Source: Pseudomonas sp. CFBP 13711 (GTDB lineage: Bacteria; Pseudomonadota; Gammaproteobacteria; Pseudomonadales; Pseudomonadaceae). From it: DNA of 64,000 bases. This document shows, one piece after another, positions 45,459 to 54,218 of the stretch. The position numbers and the translations under genes were made by a program. Below the pieces are notes generated by a model. It had not been told where the DNA came from. It was given only the letters and a program-made list of their open reading frames with translations, and searched no databases. The stretch's first letter is position 1, and every line of letters starts with the position of its first letter. The stretch lies in assembly GCF_014842265.1 (NCBI RefSeq), contig NZ_JACYVI010000001.1:544700-608699 (forward strand). Reading direction: 5' to 3'.

Positions 45459-45656
45459 TTACCTGCCCGGCCCCCGGTTGGCCAGGTTCTGCAGTCGTGA
45501 GGCGATTCGTCGAATAACTTCTGCCCGATGAATTCTGACGCTTTGCGGTGCATCAATTCCCAGGCGCACCTCATTGCCGGAGATGCCCAGCACCCTCAGG
45601 GTGATGTCATCGCCAATGTTGAAGGTGTCGCCGATTTCTCGCGTCAATACCAGCAT
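45459..45656 (-). CDS. CsrA/RsmA family RNA-binding regulator, paralog
   Basis: This 65-residue post-transcriptional regulator binds GGA motifs in mRNA leaders. Compared with Pseudomonas RsmA the N-terminal MLVLTREIGDTFNIGDD and the SVRIHRAEVI part are conserved, including the Leu4 and Arg44 RNA-contact residues. Several positions differ (TREIGDTF for TRRVGETL; LGIDAPQS for VGVNAPKE). It is thus probably an accessory Rsm protein rather than the main RsmA. It ends 44 bp from the convergent yheU gene. Confidence 0.93.
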   Translation of the reverse strand: MLVLTREIGDTFNIGDDITLRVLGISGNEVRLGIDAPQSVRIHRAEVIRRIASRLQNLANRGPGR

Positions 45657-45857
45657 ACGTCCTGCTCCTTGGCTGTAACCGAGGAAGCAGGTTGACGCTC
45701 AGGTCCCGGCGCTTCAATGCGCCAGAGCAAAATCAGTAACGCCCTTCAACCCTTCAAGACCATGGCTGACAGACGCTTCCTACGCGCCCGGGCATTTCCG
45801 GCCTGCACGTCAGCGAAAGGTCCGGCAGACGTCAGTTTGGTCCTAAAACACGGAAAA

Positions 45858-46190
45858 TCAGGCGGCAGACCAGCGCGGGCCGAACAGAACGATGGTGGCG
45901 CCGATGACGCAGAGGCCGACGCCGATCCAGTCCGACGTCAACGGGCGAACACGTTCGATAACGCCCAGCCAGGCAATGGAAGCGATGATGTAGATGCCGC
46001 CGTACGCCGCGTAGGCGCGTCCGGCGTAAGTGGCTTCGACCCGGGTCAACAGCACGGCGAACAGCGTCAGGCTGATCAACGCGGGAATCACCCACAACGC
46101 GCTCTTGCCCTGGCGCAGCCACATCCAGAAGGCATAACACCCGGCGATCTCGAACAGCGCAGCGAGGAAGAACCACAGGTAATTGAGCAC
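45858..46190 (-). CDS. ynfA: YnfA family membrane protein (UPF0060)
   Basis: This 110-residue inner-membrane protein has four hydrophobic helices and the family phrases [13 protein letters not shown] and [16 protein letters not shown]. It belongs with the SMR-like small multidrug transporters. No substrate is known here. It stands alone between csrA-like and SDR genes; 45657-45857 shows no gene. Confidence 0.93.
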   Translation of the reverse strand: MLNYLWFFLAALFEIAGCYAFWMWLRQGKSALWVIPALISLTLFAVLLTRVEATYAGRAYAAYGGIYIIASIAWLGVIERVRPLTSDWIGVGLCVIGATIVLFGPRWSAA

Positions 46191-46262
46191 GATGAGCCTC
46201 GTCCAGGTCAGCCGGAAAGTGCCGGCAACCCTATCAGAAAAGACCCGTGGCGAACGATTGAC

Positions 46263-47075
46263 TCAGCTTCCGGACTTCGCCTTGGCGCGCATCTTCTCCG
46301 CCATGTTGGCCATCTCGTCGTACAGCAACTGGGGATTTTTCTGCTTGAGCTGCCAGGCCATTCGCCCTTGTTCATGGGGCAGGATCATGAATTCGCCGCT
46401 GGCGACCTGCTGATAGATGTAATCGGCGATGTCCTTTGCGCTGATGGGCGAGCTTTCCAGCAGCTTGCCGACCTGGGCTTTCATCGCCGGCGTGGGGCCA
46501 CGAAAGGAATCCAGCAAGTTGGTCTGGAAGAACGACGGACACACCACATGCACGCCGATTTCCTGCTGGCGCAGCTCGATCAGCAGGCTCTCCGACAGCG
46601 CAACGACGCCCGCCTTGGCGACGTTGTAGTTGCTCATCGCCGGGCCCTGCATCAACGCGGCCATCGAGGCGATGTTGATGATCTTGCCCTTGCTCTGTTC
46701 CAGCAGCGGCAAAAACGCCTTGCAGCCTTTGACGACGCCCATCAGGTTGATCGCGATCTGCCAGTCCCAATCCTCGAGGGACAGTTCGCCAAAGAAACCG
46801 CCTGAAGCGACGCCGGCATTGTTGACGATCACATCGATGCCGCCGAATTTCTGTTCGCAGGCCTGAGCGAATGCGGTGAGCTGGCTGTAGTCGCGAACAT
46901 CACAGCGCTGAATAAAACCGTCCCCTCCCACTTCGCGCACCAGGCGCAGGGTTTCCTGAAGGCCGCTGTCACTGACGTCCGACAGCGCTAGCTGCCAGCC
47001 CTCGCGCGCCCAGCGCAGCGCGATCTCGCGTCCCAGCCCGGACCCTGCGCCGGTGATCATGATGCGATTGTGCAT
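46263..47075 (-). CDS. SDR family oxidoreductase
   Basis: This 270-residue NAD(P)-dependent short-chain dehydrogenase/reductase has the cofactor motif ITGAGSGLG, the NNAG motif, the catalytic Ser (IASMAAL) and YxxxK (SNYNVAKAG). The C-terminal helix is Lys/Met rich. Its substrate is unknown. The ATG at 47075 is the family start; 40 in-frame codons upstream are non-homologous. Confidence 0.9.
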   Translation of the reverse strand: MHNRIMITGAGSGLGREIALRWAREGWQLALSDVSDSGLQETLRLVREVGGDGFIQRCDVRDYSQLTAFAQACEQKFGGIDVIVNNAGVASGGFFGELSLEDWDWQIAINLMGVVKGCKAFLPLLEQSKGKIINIASMAALMQGPAMSNYNVAKAGVVALSESLLIELRQQEIGVHVVCPSFFQTNLLDSFRGPTPAMKAQVGKLLESSPISAKDIADYIYQQVASGEFMILPHEQGRMAWQLKQKNPQLLYDEMANMAEKMRAKAKSGS

Positions 47076-47410
47076 AGCAGACGCCTTGTCGGTTATTAAG
47101 AAGTCACTAGAGTGTAAACAGACAGATTGTCCGACAAACCCTTCATCAGATCGCTGAATATGGGAGGCAAACCGATGGTTTGAATGGGTCGGCACTCTTT
47201 TGGATGTATTTAGGCAGGTGGATGATTAACGAGAAGCGCGTTACATCAAACTTGGTGACCGGTTAGTTACCGCTTGGTTCCACACTAGGCGAGGTACTTT
47301 TTGCGCTTTTCCAATCAGCATTTGAATGCGGAAAATACTTTTGTTAAAGACGCAGGCCTATGATTTTCCCGGCCTTTCCTGAAGATGTTATTTTTTATTT
47401 CGGCAGCTGA
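47076..47410. other. AT-rich intergenic region upstream of SDR and DUF3309 genes
   Basis: About 335 bp hold no gene. An inverted repeat TTTTCC...GGAAAA with GCATT/AATGC arms lies at 47307-47335. The region is AT-richer than average and probably contains the SDR promoter on the minus strand. Confidence 0.4.
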
Positions 47411-47438
47411 GAACCTTTTGATTGGTCCGACAGTCGGA
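47411..47438 (+). promoter_or_regulatory. Candidate AlgU (sigma22)-type promoter of the DUF3309 gene
   Basis: GAACCT at 47411-47416 and TCGGA at 47434-47438 are separated by 17 bp, near the consensus GAACTT-N16/17-TCTGA. The short gene downstream belongs to a class of stress-related small membrane proteins often induced under envelope stress. The match is imperfect. Confidence 0.35.
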
Positions 47439-47523
47439 TCAATCAAGCAGCACAATGATTAGCCGTCGTGGCAACCTCTTGAACTGCACAGCCATCTTCC
47501 AAGAACACTAGAAGGAACTCGTC

Positions 47524-47682
47524 ATGGGCATCGGCACAATTCTGATCATCATCCTTATCCTGCTGTTGGTCGGTGGACTTCCGGTATTTCCACACTCCCG
47601 GAGCTGGGGCTACGGTCCGTCGGGCATCATCGGTACGATCCTGGTGATCCTGCTGATATTGGTGTTGCTGGGCAGGATTTAA
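47524..47682 (+). CDS. DUF3309 small membrane protein
   Basis: This 52-residue protein has two hydrophobic segments with the family sequence ILIIILILLLVGGLPVFPHS and GPSGIIGTILVILLILVLLG between. AAGGA precedes the ATG. Function is unknown. A strong terminator follows, and the AlgU-like promoter precedes. It is an independent transcription unit. Confidence 0.9.
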   Translation: MGIGTILIIILILLLVGGLPVFPHSRSWGYGPSGIIGTILVILLILVLLGRI

Positions 47683-47702
47683 CTGCTAAGGCCACCGATA
47701 AA

Positions 47703-47729
47703 AAAACCGCGCTTAGGCGCGGTTTTTTT
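47703..47729 (+). terminator. Intrinsic terminator of DUF3309 gene
   Basis: AACCGCGC-TTAG-GCGCGGTT followed by T5; a textbook terminator. Confidence 0.93.
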
Positions 47730-47754
47730 ATGGAAGCGGTTCTGCTGGAGCAGA

Positions 47755-48005
47755 ACTGTTTCGCCTTCGGCGAGTTACTTGATAAAGCCCCAAGTAACCA
47801 AGGGCTTGTGCTCCTGGTTGGGCCCTTCCTTCGTCAGGGTTCCTTCACTCCGGTCCCGCTCCGTGGGCCCGCGCCGAACGGACATCCATGTCCTGACGGC
47901 GCTCTCGCCGCATCCATGCGGCTCGACCCACGGAGCGAGACCTGCGTTCAGCCTGCACCCAAGTCGCGATTGGCGGCGATTGGGCTTTTTGCGTTTGAAG
48001 ATCAA
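47755..48005 (+). repeat. ~240-bp structured repeat, copy A
   Basis: A block beginning near ACTGTTTCGCCTTCGGCGAG and ending near GAAGATCAA occurs three times in the window (A here, B inverted at 48703-48939, C at 63626-63875). It contains outer arms GGTCCCGCTCCGTGGG and CCCACGGAGCGAGACC and two hairpins with the loop core CATCCATG. A reading frame partly survives but differs between copies, so it is treated as noncoding. Confidence 0.85.
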
Positions 48006-48018
48006 AAGCAGATCAAAA

Positions 48019-48088
48019 GCTTCCCGGCTGAAGCCGGTCCCAAGGGTCTCCGCGGTGCTTTTTAGTGGGACCGGCTTTAGCCGGGAAG
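48019..48088. repeat. Inverted REP pair
   Basis: CTTCCCGGCTGAAGCCGGTCC (48020 region) and GGGACCGGCTTTAGCCGGGAA (48067 region) face each other across ~24 bp. They directly follow repeat copy A. From here to 48240 there is no gene. Confidence 0.85.
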
Positions 48089-48240
48089 GGGCCGGCGTGA
48101 ACACCGTAAATTTAAACGTGCGCTCACCCGTCGGCGGCTGCGACTGGGCGTTAAAGAGATAAGCGGGAGTGAGGATTCACAACAATCGAACAGGACGTTC
48201 TAAGGAAGCTAGGGCGTAAAGCCCTAGCGGAGTGCAGTTA

Positions 48241-48501
48241 TCACTTTTTCTTTTTTGCAGGCTTGTCGGCTTTTTCTGCCTTATCGGATTTCTTGGCCTT
48301 CTCTGGCTTGCTATTCGCTTTCTTTGCAGCTTTTTTTGGCTCAGCCGCTTTCTTGGTGTCTTTCTTCGCGTCTTTCTTGTCGGAAGACTTCGAAAGCGCC
48401 GAGGCCGCCGCTGATTTCTTTTCCGGAGAGGACTTTTTGTCCTTCAAATCCTTGCTGGCCTTCGAAGCTTCACCTTTGGTTTTCTTGTCGTCTTTAGCCA
48501 C
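48241..48501 (-). CDS. Lysine/alanine-rich histone H1-like protein
   Basis: This 86-residue protein is about one-third lysine with Ala, Ser, Asp and Glu, built of degenerate KAAKK-type repeats (DTKKAAEPKKAAKK) and ending PAKKKK. It resembles histone H1-like or AlgP-type nucleoid proteins, probably DNA- or RNA-binding and disordered. The GTG at 48501 has GAGAGG upstream at good distance, giving MAKDDKK; a GTG at 48510 overlaps that site. It is flanked by inverted repeat copies A and B. Confidence 0.7.
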   Translation of the reverse strand: MAKDDKKTKGEASKASKDLKDKKSSPEKKSAAASALSKSSDKKDAKKDTKKAAEPKKAAKKANSKPEKAKKSDKAEKADKPAKKKK

Positions 48502-48659
48502 GTTAACCACCTCTCAAAGAGTGCCGGTATTAGCACAAGGCCTGTGGGAATCTCCACACGCTGATCATTAGGCGAAGCGGCTTGAAAGCGGTTCAATCTT
48601 TTTAGCTCCGAACGCAAAAATGACATCTGCCTCAGATTTACCCGCGCCTGAACTGGCCC

Positions 48660-48682
48660 CTTCCCGGCTAAAGCCGGTCCTA
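48660..48682 (-). repeat. REP element
   Basis: CTTCCCGGCTAAAGCCGGTCCT, single REP next to repeat copy B; it mirrors the REP pair next to copy A. Confidence 0.85.
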
Positions 48683-48702
48683 CACCGGACGCGCTTGTGA
48701 CC

Positions 48703-48939
48703 TTGATCTTCATACGCAGAGAGTTCAGACGACACCAATCGCGACTTGGGTGCAGGCTGAACGGAGGTCTCGCGGAGTGGGCCGAGCCGCATGGATGCGG
48801 CGAGAGCGCCGTCAGGACATGGATGTCCGTTCGGCGCGGGCCCACGGAGCGAGACCGGAGTGAAGGAAGGGCCCAACCAGGAGCACAAGCCCTTGGTTAC
48901 TTGGGGCTTTATCAAGTAACTCGCCGAAGGCGAAACAGT
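48703..48939 (-). repeat. ~240-bp structured repeat, copy B (inverted)
   Basis: The reverse complement is nearly identical to copy A, including the start ACTGTTTCGCC, GGACATCCATGTCC and CCGCATCCATGCGG hairpins. Relative to A it lacks about 14 bp after GGGCCCTTCCTTC, between short direct repeats CCTTC. The outer right arm differs (CCCACTCCGCGAGACC), like copy C. Confidence 0.85.
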
Positions 48940-48990
48940 CGAGCCATTAGGCCGACGCCCTTGATCTTGATCTTAAGCGCTTTTAAAACA

Positions 48991-49017
48991 AAAACGCCCC
49001 GGAGATCGGGGCGTTTT
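48991..49017. terminator. Intrinsic terminator of actP
   Basis: AAAACGCCCC and GGGGCGTTTT form a perfect 10-bp stem around GGAGATC; on the minus strand T-tract follows, ending the yjcH-actP transcript. Confidence 0.92.
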
Positions 49018-49037
49018 CACAACAACACTACCTCAAA

Positions 49038-50696
49038 TCAATGCGACACCGCACCACTGGCCCCCAGGCCCGTCTGCGAACGCACAAACTGCGGGAAGAA
49101 CAACGCACGCTCACCCTCCGCCGCCTTCGACTTATCCGTAATCGAGAAAAACCAGATCCCGACAAACGCAATCGCAATCGAAAACAACGCCGGATACTCG
49201 TACGGGAAAATCGCCTTCTCATGATGCAGAATCTGCACCCAAATCGTTGGGCCCAGAATCATCAACACCACCGCACTGATCAACCCCATCCAGCCGCCGA
49301 TCATCGCGCCACGCGTCGTCAGATTTTTCCAGTACATCGAAAGCAACAACACCGGGAAGTTACAGCTCGCCGCAATCGAGAACGCCAGGCCCACCATGAA
49401 CGCGATGTTCTGACTCTCGAACGCGATACCCAACAGAATCGCCACGACCGCCAACGCCACCGTGGTGTACTTCGATACACGGATCTCGTCTTTCTCGTTG
49501 GCCTTGCCCGCCTTGATCACACTGGCATACAAGTCGTGGGACACCGCCGATGCACCGGCCAATGTCAGACCCGCCACCACCGCCAGGATGGTCGCGAACG
49601 CCACCGCCGAGATGAAGCCCAGGAACAGACTGCCACCGACCGCGTCGGCCAGGTGAACCGCTGCCATGTTATTGCCACCGAGCAGCGCGCCTGCCGCGTC
49701 CTTGAACGCCGGATTGGTGCTGACCAAGAGGATCGCGCCAAAGCCGATAATGAAGGTCAGGATGTAGAAGTAGCCGATGAAACCGGTCGCGTAGAGCACC
49801 GACTTACGGGCTTCCTTCGCATCACTCACAGTGAAAAAGCGCATCAGAATGTGTGGCAGGCCCGCGGTGCCGAACATCAGCGCCAGACCCAGCGAAAACG
49901 CCGAGATCGGATCTTTAACCAGACCGCCCGGGCTCATGATCGCCTCACCTTTCGGGTGAACCTTCACGGCTTCGGAGAACAGCACGTTGAAGTCGAAGTT
50001 GACGTGCTTCATCACCATCAACGCCATGAACGACGCACCGGAGAGCAGCATCACCGCCTTGATGATCTGTACCCACGTGGTCGCCAGCATGCCGCCGAAC
50101 AGTACGTACAGGCACATCAGGATACCGACGAGCACCACCGCCACCGCGTAGTCCAGACCGAACAGCAGCTGGATCAGCTTGCCGGCGCCGACCATCTGCG
50201 CGATCAGGTAGAACGCCACAACCACCAGCGAACCGCAGGCGGACAAGGTACGGATTTCCTTCTGCTTCAGGCGGTAGGACGCCACGTCAGCGAAGGTGTA
50301 CTTGCCCAGGTTACGCAGGCGTTCGGCGATCAGGAACAGGATGATCGGCCAGCCGACGAGGAAGCCGATGGAGTAGATCAGACCGTCGTAGCCGGAGGTG
50401 TAGACCAGCGCGGAAATCCCCAGGAATGACGCCGCCGACATGTAGTCACCGGCAATGGCCAGACCGTTCTGGAAACCGGTGATCTTGCCGCCTGCCGAGT
50501 AATAGTCCGACGCTGTCTTGTTCTTTTTCGACGCCCAGTAAGTGATGTAGAGGGTGAACCCGACGAAGACCACAAACATGATGATCGCCGACACGTTCAA
50601 CGGTTGCTTCTGCACCGCACCGGTCAGCGCTTCGGCTGCCCAGAGTGTCGGCGCGAAAGCGGCAAGGCCAAAGGCCGCAAGCAGGCGCCGGATCAT
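49038..50696 (-). CDS. actP: Cation/acetate symporter ActP
   Basis: This 552-residue sodium:solute symporter takes up acetate and related short-chain monocarboxylates. It has an N-terminal signal-like segment, about 13 helices and the SSS phrases [30 protein letters not shown], cut here to its key part [14 protein letters not shown], and the [20 protein letters not shown] region. It overlaps yjcH by 4 nt (ATGA). A Crc-type motif in the yjcH leader suggests catabolite repression. Confidence 0.95.
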   Translation of the reverse strand: MIRRLLAAFGLAAFAPTLWAAEALTGAVQKQPLNVSAIIMFVVFVGFTLYITYWASKKNKTASDYYSAGGKITGFQNGLAIAGDYMSAASFLGISALVYTSGYDGLIYSIGFLVGWPIILFLIAERLRNLGKYTFADVASYRLKQKEIRTLSACGSLVVVAFYLIAQMVGAGKLIQLLFGLDYAVAVVLVGILMCLYVLFGGMLATTWVQIIKAVMLLSGASFMALMVMKHVNFDFNVLFSEAVKVHPKGEAIMSPGGLVKDPISAFSLGLALMFGTAGLPHILMRFFTVSDAKEARKSVLYATGFIGYFYILTFIIGFGAILLVSTNPAFKDAAGALLGGNNMAAVHLADAVGGSLFLGFISAVAFATILAVVAGLTLAGASAVSHDLYASVIKAGKANEKDEIRVSKYTTVALAVVAILLGIAFESQNIAFMVGLAFSIAASCNFPVLLLSMYWKNLTTRGAMIGGWMGLISAVVLMILGPTIWVQILHHEKAIFPYEYPALFSIAIAFVGIWFFSITDKSKAAEGERALFFPQFVRSQTGLGASGAVSH

Positions 50697-51004
50697 TGCT
50701 GCGCCTCCTTCAGAATGGCGTTGTTCAGGTCATCGAATTCACCGTTTGCGCGGCGAACATAGATGGCGGTCAGAACGAACGCGGACACAATCAGCCCGAC
50801 GCCGATCGGCATACCCCAAGTGATGGTTGATGTGGCGCTGAGTTTAGCGCCGAGAATCTGAGGTCCATACGCAATCAGAAGGATGAATGCGGCATAGAGC
50901 CCAAGCATGATTGCCGAGAGAATCCAGGCGAATCGTTCCCTTTTCGAGACCAGCTCCTTGAAGCGCGGGCTGTTCTGAATCGAGAGGTAAATGCTGTCGT
51001 TCAT
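50693..51004 (-). CDS. yjcH: DUF485 membrane protein YjcH
   Basis: This 103-residue protein has two hydrophobic segments and the family sequence [17 protein letters not shown] followed by the [12 protein letters not shown] helix. It is regularly encoded before actP and is thought to assist acetate uptake. The ATG at 51004 has GAGGA upstream with an A-rich stretch between. It overlaps actP by 4 nt. Confidence 0.95.
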   Translation of the reverse strand: MNDSIYLSIQNSPRFKELVSKRERFAWILSAIMLGLYAAFILLIAYGPQILGAKLSATSTITWGMPIGVGLIVSAFVLTAIYVRRANGEFDDLNNAILKEAQQ

Positions 51005-51012
51005 TGTTTTTG
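51005..51012 (-). promoter_or_regulatory. Hfq/Crc-type CA motif at the yjcH start
   Basis: On the minus strand AAAAACAA fits AAnAAnAA and lies between GAGGA and the ATG, where Hfq/Crc binding would block translation. Acetate permeases are typical catabolite-controlled genes. Confidence 0.45.
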
Positions 51013-51170
51013 TCCTCGCAGCACAGATGGATGTCACGGTTTGCACTTTAGTCCGCTCTGCGATGCACTCCAGACGACCTTAGTATTAGAACGACATTAG
51101 TTGATGTTCGAAGGATTGCCTCTTTTGCGCGCAGTTGATTGCCCCCAATCATTTCCGCAATAAAAAACCG

Positions 51171-51205
51171 CCTGGCGATGGCTCGCCAAGCGGTTCGGTA
51201 AGACG
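51171..51205 (-). terminator. Intrinsic terminator of betX
   Basis: On the minus strand AACCGCTTGGCGA and TCGCCAGGCGGTT pair around GCCA, followed by TTTTTA. Confidence 0.88.
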
Positions 51206-51223
51206 TTAAATCTTTGTGACCGA

Positions 51224-52081
51224 TTACTTACCGGTCCACTCCTTGACGCGATCCGGGTGCTTGGCGACCCAGTCCTTGGCCGCCGCTTCGGGCTTGGCGC
51301 CGTCCTGGATGGCGAGCATGACTTCGCCGATTTCATCCTTGCTGGTCCACTGGAATTTCTTCAGGAAATCCGCAACGTCCGGGGCCTTCTTCGCCAGATC
51401 CAGGCTGCCGATGTTGTCGACGGTTTCAGCCGCACCGTAAACACCCTTCGGGTCTTCCAGGAACTTCAGTTTCCACTTCGCGAACATCCAGTGCGGCACC
51501 CAGCCGGTCACCGCGATAGATTCTTTCTTGTTTTCGGCACGGGTCAGCTCGGCAATCATGCCGGCGCCAGAACTGGCCTGCAGCTTGTAACCGTCGAGGC
51601 CATAATCCTTGATCGCTTGATCAGTCTTGATCATCACGCCTGAACCGGCGTCGATGCCGACGATTTTCTTCTTGAAGGATTCGTCGGTCTTGAGGTCCGC
51701 CACCGAGTTGGCTTTCACGTACTCAGGCACGATCAGGCCGATTTTCGCGTCCTTGAAGTTAGGCCCGTAGTCGGTGACCTTGTCCTTGTTCTTGGTCCAG
51801 TACTCGCCGTGGGTCACGGGCAGCCAGGCAGACAGCATCATGTCCAGTTTGCCGGTCGCGACGCCCTGCCACATGATCCCGGCCGCAACGGCCTGCAGCT
51901 TCACCGGATAACCCAGTTTCTGCTTGATCACCTCGGCGGCCACGTTGGTGGTTGCAACACTGTCGGACCAGCCATCGACGTAACCGATGCTCAGCTCGGG
52001 TTTGGCGTCGGCATGGGCCAGCGTGGAACTGATGGCCAGTGCCAGCGCGGCACCGACACCCAGGATTTTTCGCATCGTCAT
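51224..52081 (-). CDS. betX: Glycine betaine/choline-type ABC substrate-binding protein
   Basis: This 285-residue periplasmic binding protein has a signal peptide (MTMRKILGVGAALALAISSTLAHA) and the OpuAC-type fold with aromatic-cage sequences such as YVDGWSDSVATTNV, SAWLPVTHGEYW and VTGWVPHWMFAKWKL. It is an orphan without permease genes nearby; in P. aeruginosa and P. syringae the orphan BetX next to yjcH-actP delivers betaine to a shared Cbc transporter, as I recall. The ATG at 52081 has GGGGAA 6 nt upstream. Confidence 0.85.
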   Translation of the reverse strand: MTMRKILGVGAALALAISSTLAHADAKPELSIGYVDGWSDSVATTNVAAEVIKQKLGYPVKLQAVAAGIMWQGVATGKLDMMLSAWLPVTHGEYWTKNKDKVTDYGPNFKDAKIGLIVPEYVKANSVADLKTDESFKKKIVGIDAGSGVMIKTDQAIKDYGLDGYKLQASSGAGMIAELTRAENKKESIAVTGWVPHWMFAKWKLKFLEDPKGVYGAAETVDNIGSLDLAKKAPDVADFLKKFQWTSKDEIGEVMLAIQDGAKPEAAAKDWVAKHPDRVKEWTGK

Positions 52082-52442
52082 TTTCACTTCCCCGGTAGTC
52101 CAGAACCCGACAGCGGTCGGGTATCGTTAACGTTCTTATAACGTCGCACTCGCGCCCTGGTTCGGGGCAAGCCACGCGTTTCACGCTTCCACCACGTGCC
52201 TGCGCAGACGCAATCGCTGCGTGGACGATTGATCATCAACCCCCACACACCTTGTGCCTTTCCTGCCAGCGACACCCAGCCACCCGGTAAACGACATCAC
52301 CGCGCCATCAACGACAGACAGGTCGTAAAGAGGCTAGCGAGTCGTCCGGAAATTGCATGGTTTACAAAAGCGCTGACAGGATGAGGTGTGTAGCCGCGCC
52401 ATCTTGCTAATATGCCGCCCTTCGCCTCACTTCGGCCCCATC
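52082..52442. other. Intergenic region upstream of betX and GH17 gene
   Basis: 361 bp with no convincing gene. A hairpin ACCCGAC-AGCG-GTCGGGT (52105-52122) would lie in the betX leader. No sure promoter is recognised. Confidence 0.4.
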
Positions 52443-54041
52443 ATGTCCGCACCGTCCCGCTCGCCTGTCGTCTTCCTTTATCTGTTCTCCTGTGTGATTG
52501 CCCTGCTTGGCCTGTGCGGCTACTGGTACTGGCTGGGCAAGCCGGTGATTCTGCCGGACGCCGCCACGCCGACCCACAAACTGCAATGCGCGTCCTACAC
52601 GCCGTTCGACAAGGACCAGTCCCCGTTCGACCAGCCCTTCACCCTGCGCCCCGCGCGGATGGACGCTGACCTGGCGCTCCTCGCGACGCGCTTCGACTGC
52701 GTACGCACCTATTCAATGACCGGCATGGAGGCGCTGCCCGACATCGCCCGCAAGTACGGCCTCAAGCTGATGCTCGGCGCTTGGGTCAACGGCAATCCGG
52801 TCGACACGGCCAAGGAAATCAAGGCGCTGGTGACGGCGGCGAACACCCACCCGGATGTGGTGACCGCGGTGATCGTCGGTAACGAGAGCCTGTTGCGCAA
52901 GGAAGTCACCGGCGTTCAACTGGCCACGCTGATTCGTCAGGTGAAAGCGCAGGTCAAGCAGCCGGTCACCTATGCAGATGTCTGGGAATACTGGCTGCAA
53001 TACCCGGAAGTCGCGCCTGCCGTGGATTTCCTGACGATCCATCTGCTGCCGTACTGGGAGGATGATCCCACCGGCATCGACGAGGCCCTGGCCCACGTCG
53101 CGCAGATCCGTGAAACGTTCGGCAAGCAATTCGCACCCAAGGACATTCTCATCGGCGAAACCGGCTGGCCCAGCGAAGGCCGCCAGCGTGAAACCGCGCT
53201 GCCCAGCCGGGTCAACGAGGCCAAATTCATTCGCAGTTTCGTCGCGATGGCCGAGCAACACGGCTGGCACTACAACCTGATCGAGGCGTTCGACCAGCCG
53301 TGGAAGCGCCAGTCCGAAGGTGCAGTGGGCGGTTACTGGGGGCTGTTCGATGCAGATCGCCAGGACAAAGGCGTGCTGGCCGGACCGGTGTCGAACCTGC
53401 CGTTGTGGCCATTCTGGCTGACGGTCAGTGGCGCGATTGCCTTGCTGGCCCTGGCGTGGGCGGGTCGGGTCAGTCATGCACGCAGCGCGCTGATGCTTCC
53501 GTTGCTGGCGGCGTTCGCCGGGTGCTGCATCGGCACCTGGGGTGAACTGGCCCGGGTGACCAGCCGCTTTGCCGGCGAATACTTGTGGGCGACGGCGCTG
53601 GTGACGCTGAATCTGCTGGTGCTCGCCCATGCGGCGCTGGCGTTGTCGGCCCGCGCAGGGTGGCGCGAGCGTGCGTTTGCCTGGCTGGACGCTCGTGGCG
53701 GATGGTGGTTGTACGCCAGCGGTTTCGCGGCGGCGGTGATGATGCTGGCGATGGTGTTTGATCCGCGCTACCGCAGTTTCGCGACCGCGACGCTGTGGGT
53801 GCCCGCCCTGGTCTACCTGATCCGCCCGGTGGCGGCACCACGTCGGGAGATCGGCCTGCTGATGTTCATCGTCGGCGCGGGCATCGTGCCGCAACTGTTT
53901 CGCGAGGGCTTGAGCAATCCCCAGGCGTGGGCGTGGGCGGTAGTGAGTGTGTTGATGGCGCTGGCACTGTGGCGCAGCGTGCAGATCAGCGCTCGGGTGA
54001 AGGCAACGAGCAATGCGCAGGCGATGGCCGACGCTGTGTAA
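52443..54041 (+). CDS. GH17-type beta-glucan enzyme with membrane anchor
   Basis: This 532-residue protein has an N-terminal membrane anchor, a periplasmic glycoside hydrolase family 17-like domain (about residues 45-315) with acid/base Glu148 (VGNESL) and nucleophile Glu239 (IGETGWPS), and six or so C-terminal helices. Pseudomonas homologs are annotated beta-(1,6)-glucan synthase or exo-beta-1,3-glucanase and act on periplasmic glucans. The ATG at 52443 gives MSAPSRSPVV and the hydrophobic N-terminus. It ends 29 bp before CbrB-like sites of the sRNA. Confidence 0.85.
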   Translation: MSAPSRSPVVFLYLFSCVIALLGLCGYWYWLGKPVILPDAATPTHKLQCASYTPFDKDQSPFDQPFTLRPARMDADLALLATRFDCVRTYSMTGMEALPDIARKYGLKLMLGAWVNGNPVDTAKEIKALVTAANTHPDVVTAVIVGNESLLRKEVTGVQLATLIRQVKAQVKQPVTYADVWEYWLQYPEVAPAVDFLTIHLLPYWEDDPTGIDEALAHVAQIRETFGKQFAPKDILIGETGWPSEGRQRETALPSRVNEAKFIRSFVAMAEQHGWHYNLIEAFDQPWKRQSEGAVGGYWGLFDADRQDKGVLAGPVSNLPLWPFWLTVSGAIALLALAWAGRVSHARSALMLPLLAAFAGCCIGTWGELARVTSRFAGEYLWATALVTLNLLVLAHAALALSARAGWRERAFAWLDARGGWWLYASGFAAAVMMLAMVFDPRYRSFATATLWVPALVYLIRPVAAPRREIGLLMFIVGAGIVPQLFREGLSNPQAWAWAVVSVLMALALWRSVQISARVKATSNAQAMADAV

Positions 54042-54069
54042 CCGAGTGTGCAGGGCGACGGATACATTG

Positions 54070-54130
54070 TGTTACCGCCGAAGGACTGAAAAGCCCGCAG
54101 GCGGGTAACACGGAAACAGAATTCCGTTAC
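54070..54130 (+). promoter_or_regulatory. CbrB-like upstream activating sites
   Basis: TGTTACCGCC at 54070 and GGCGGGTAACA ending at 54110 form an inverted repeat, and another GTTAC lies at 54126-54130. Such TGTTAC/GTAACA elements upstream of the sigma54 promoters of crcZ and crcY in P. putida bind CbrB. They lie 63-123 bp before the -24 box. Confidence 0.6.
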
Positions 54131-54192
54131 ATCGCGGGGAGGCCAAACGATCGGATTTCGCAAACCATTGATTTGCAAGGGTTTACAAAAGT

Positions 54193-54208
54193 TGGCACGC
54201 ACCCTGCT
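54193..54208 (+). promoter_or_regulatory. Sigma54 promoter of the Crc-type sRNA
   Basis: TGGCACG at 54193-54199 and CTGCT at 54204-54208 match TGGCACG-N4-TTGCW with exact GG-N10-GC spacing. Confidence 0.88.
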
Positions 54209-54218
54209 ATATCTCCTG

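Noticed and set aside
49041..50429. 462-codon open frame antisense to actP
   Set aside because: Rich in Arg/His/Gln with no recognisable domain and fully inside a well-identified gene.
52713..53894. 393-codon open frame antisense to the GH17 gene
   Set aside because: Shadow of a coding strand with conserved catalytic residues; no ribosome-binding site.
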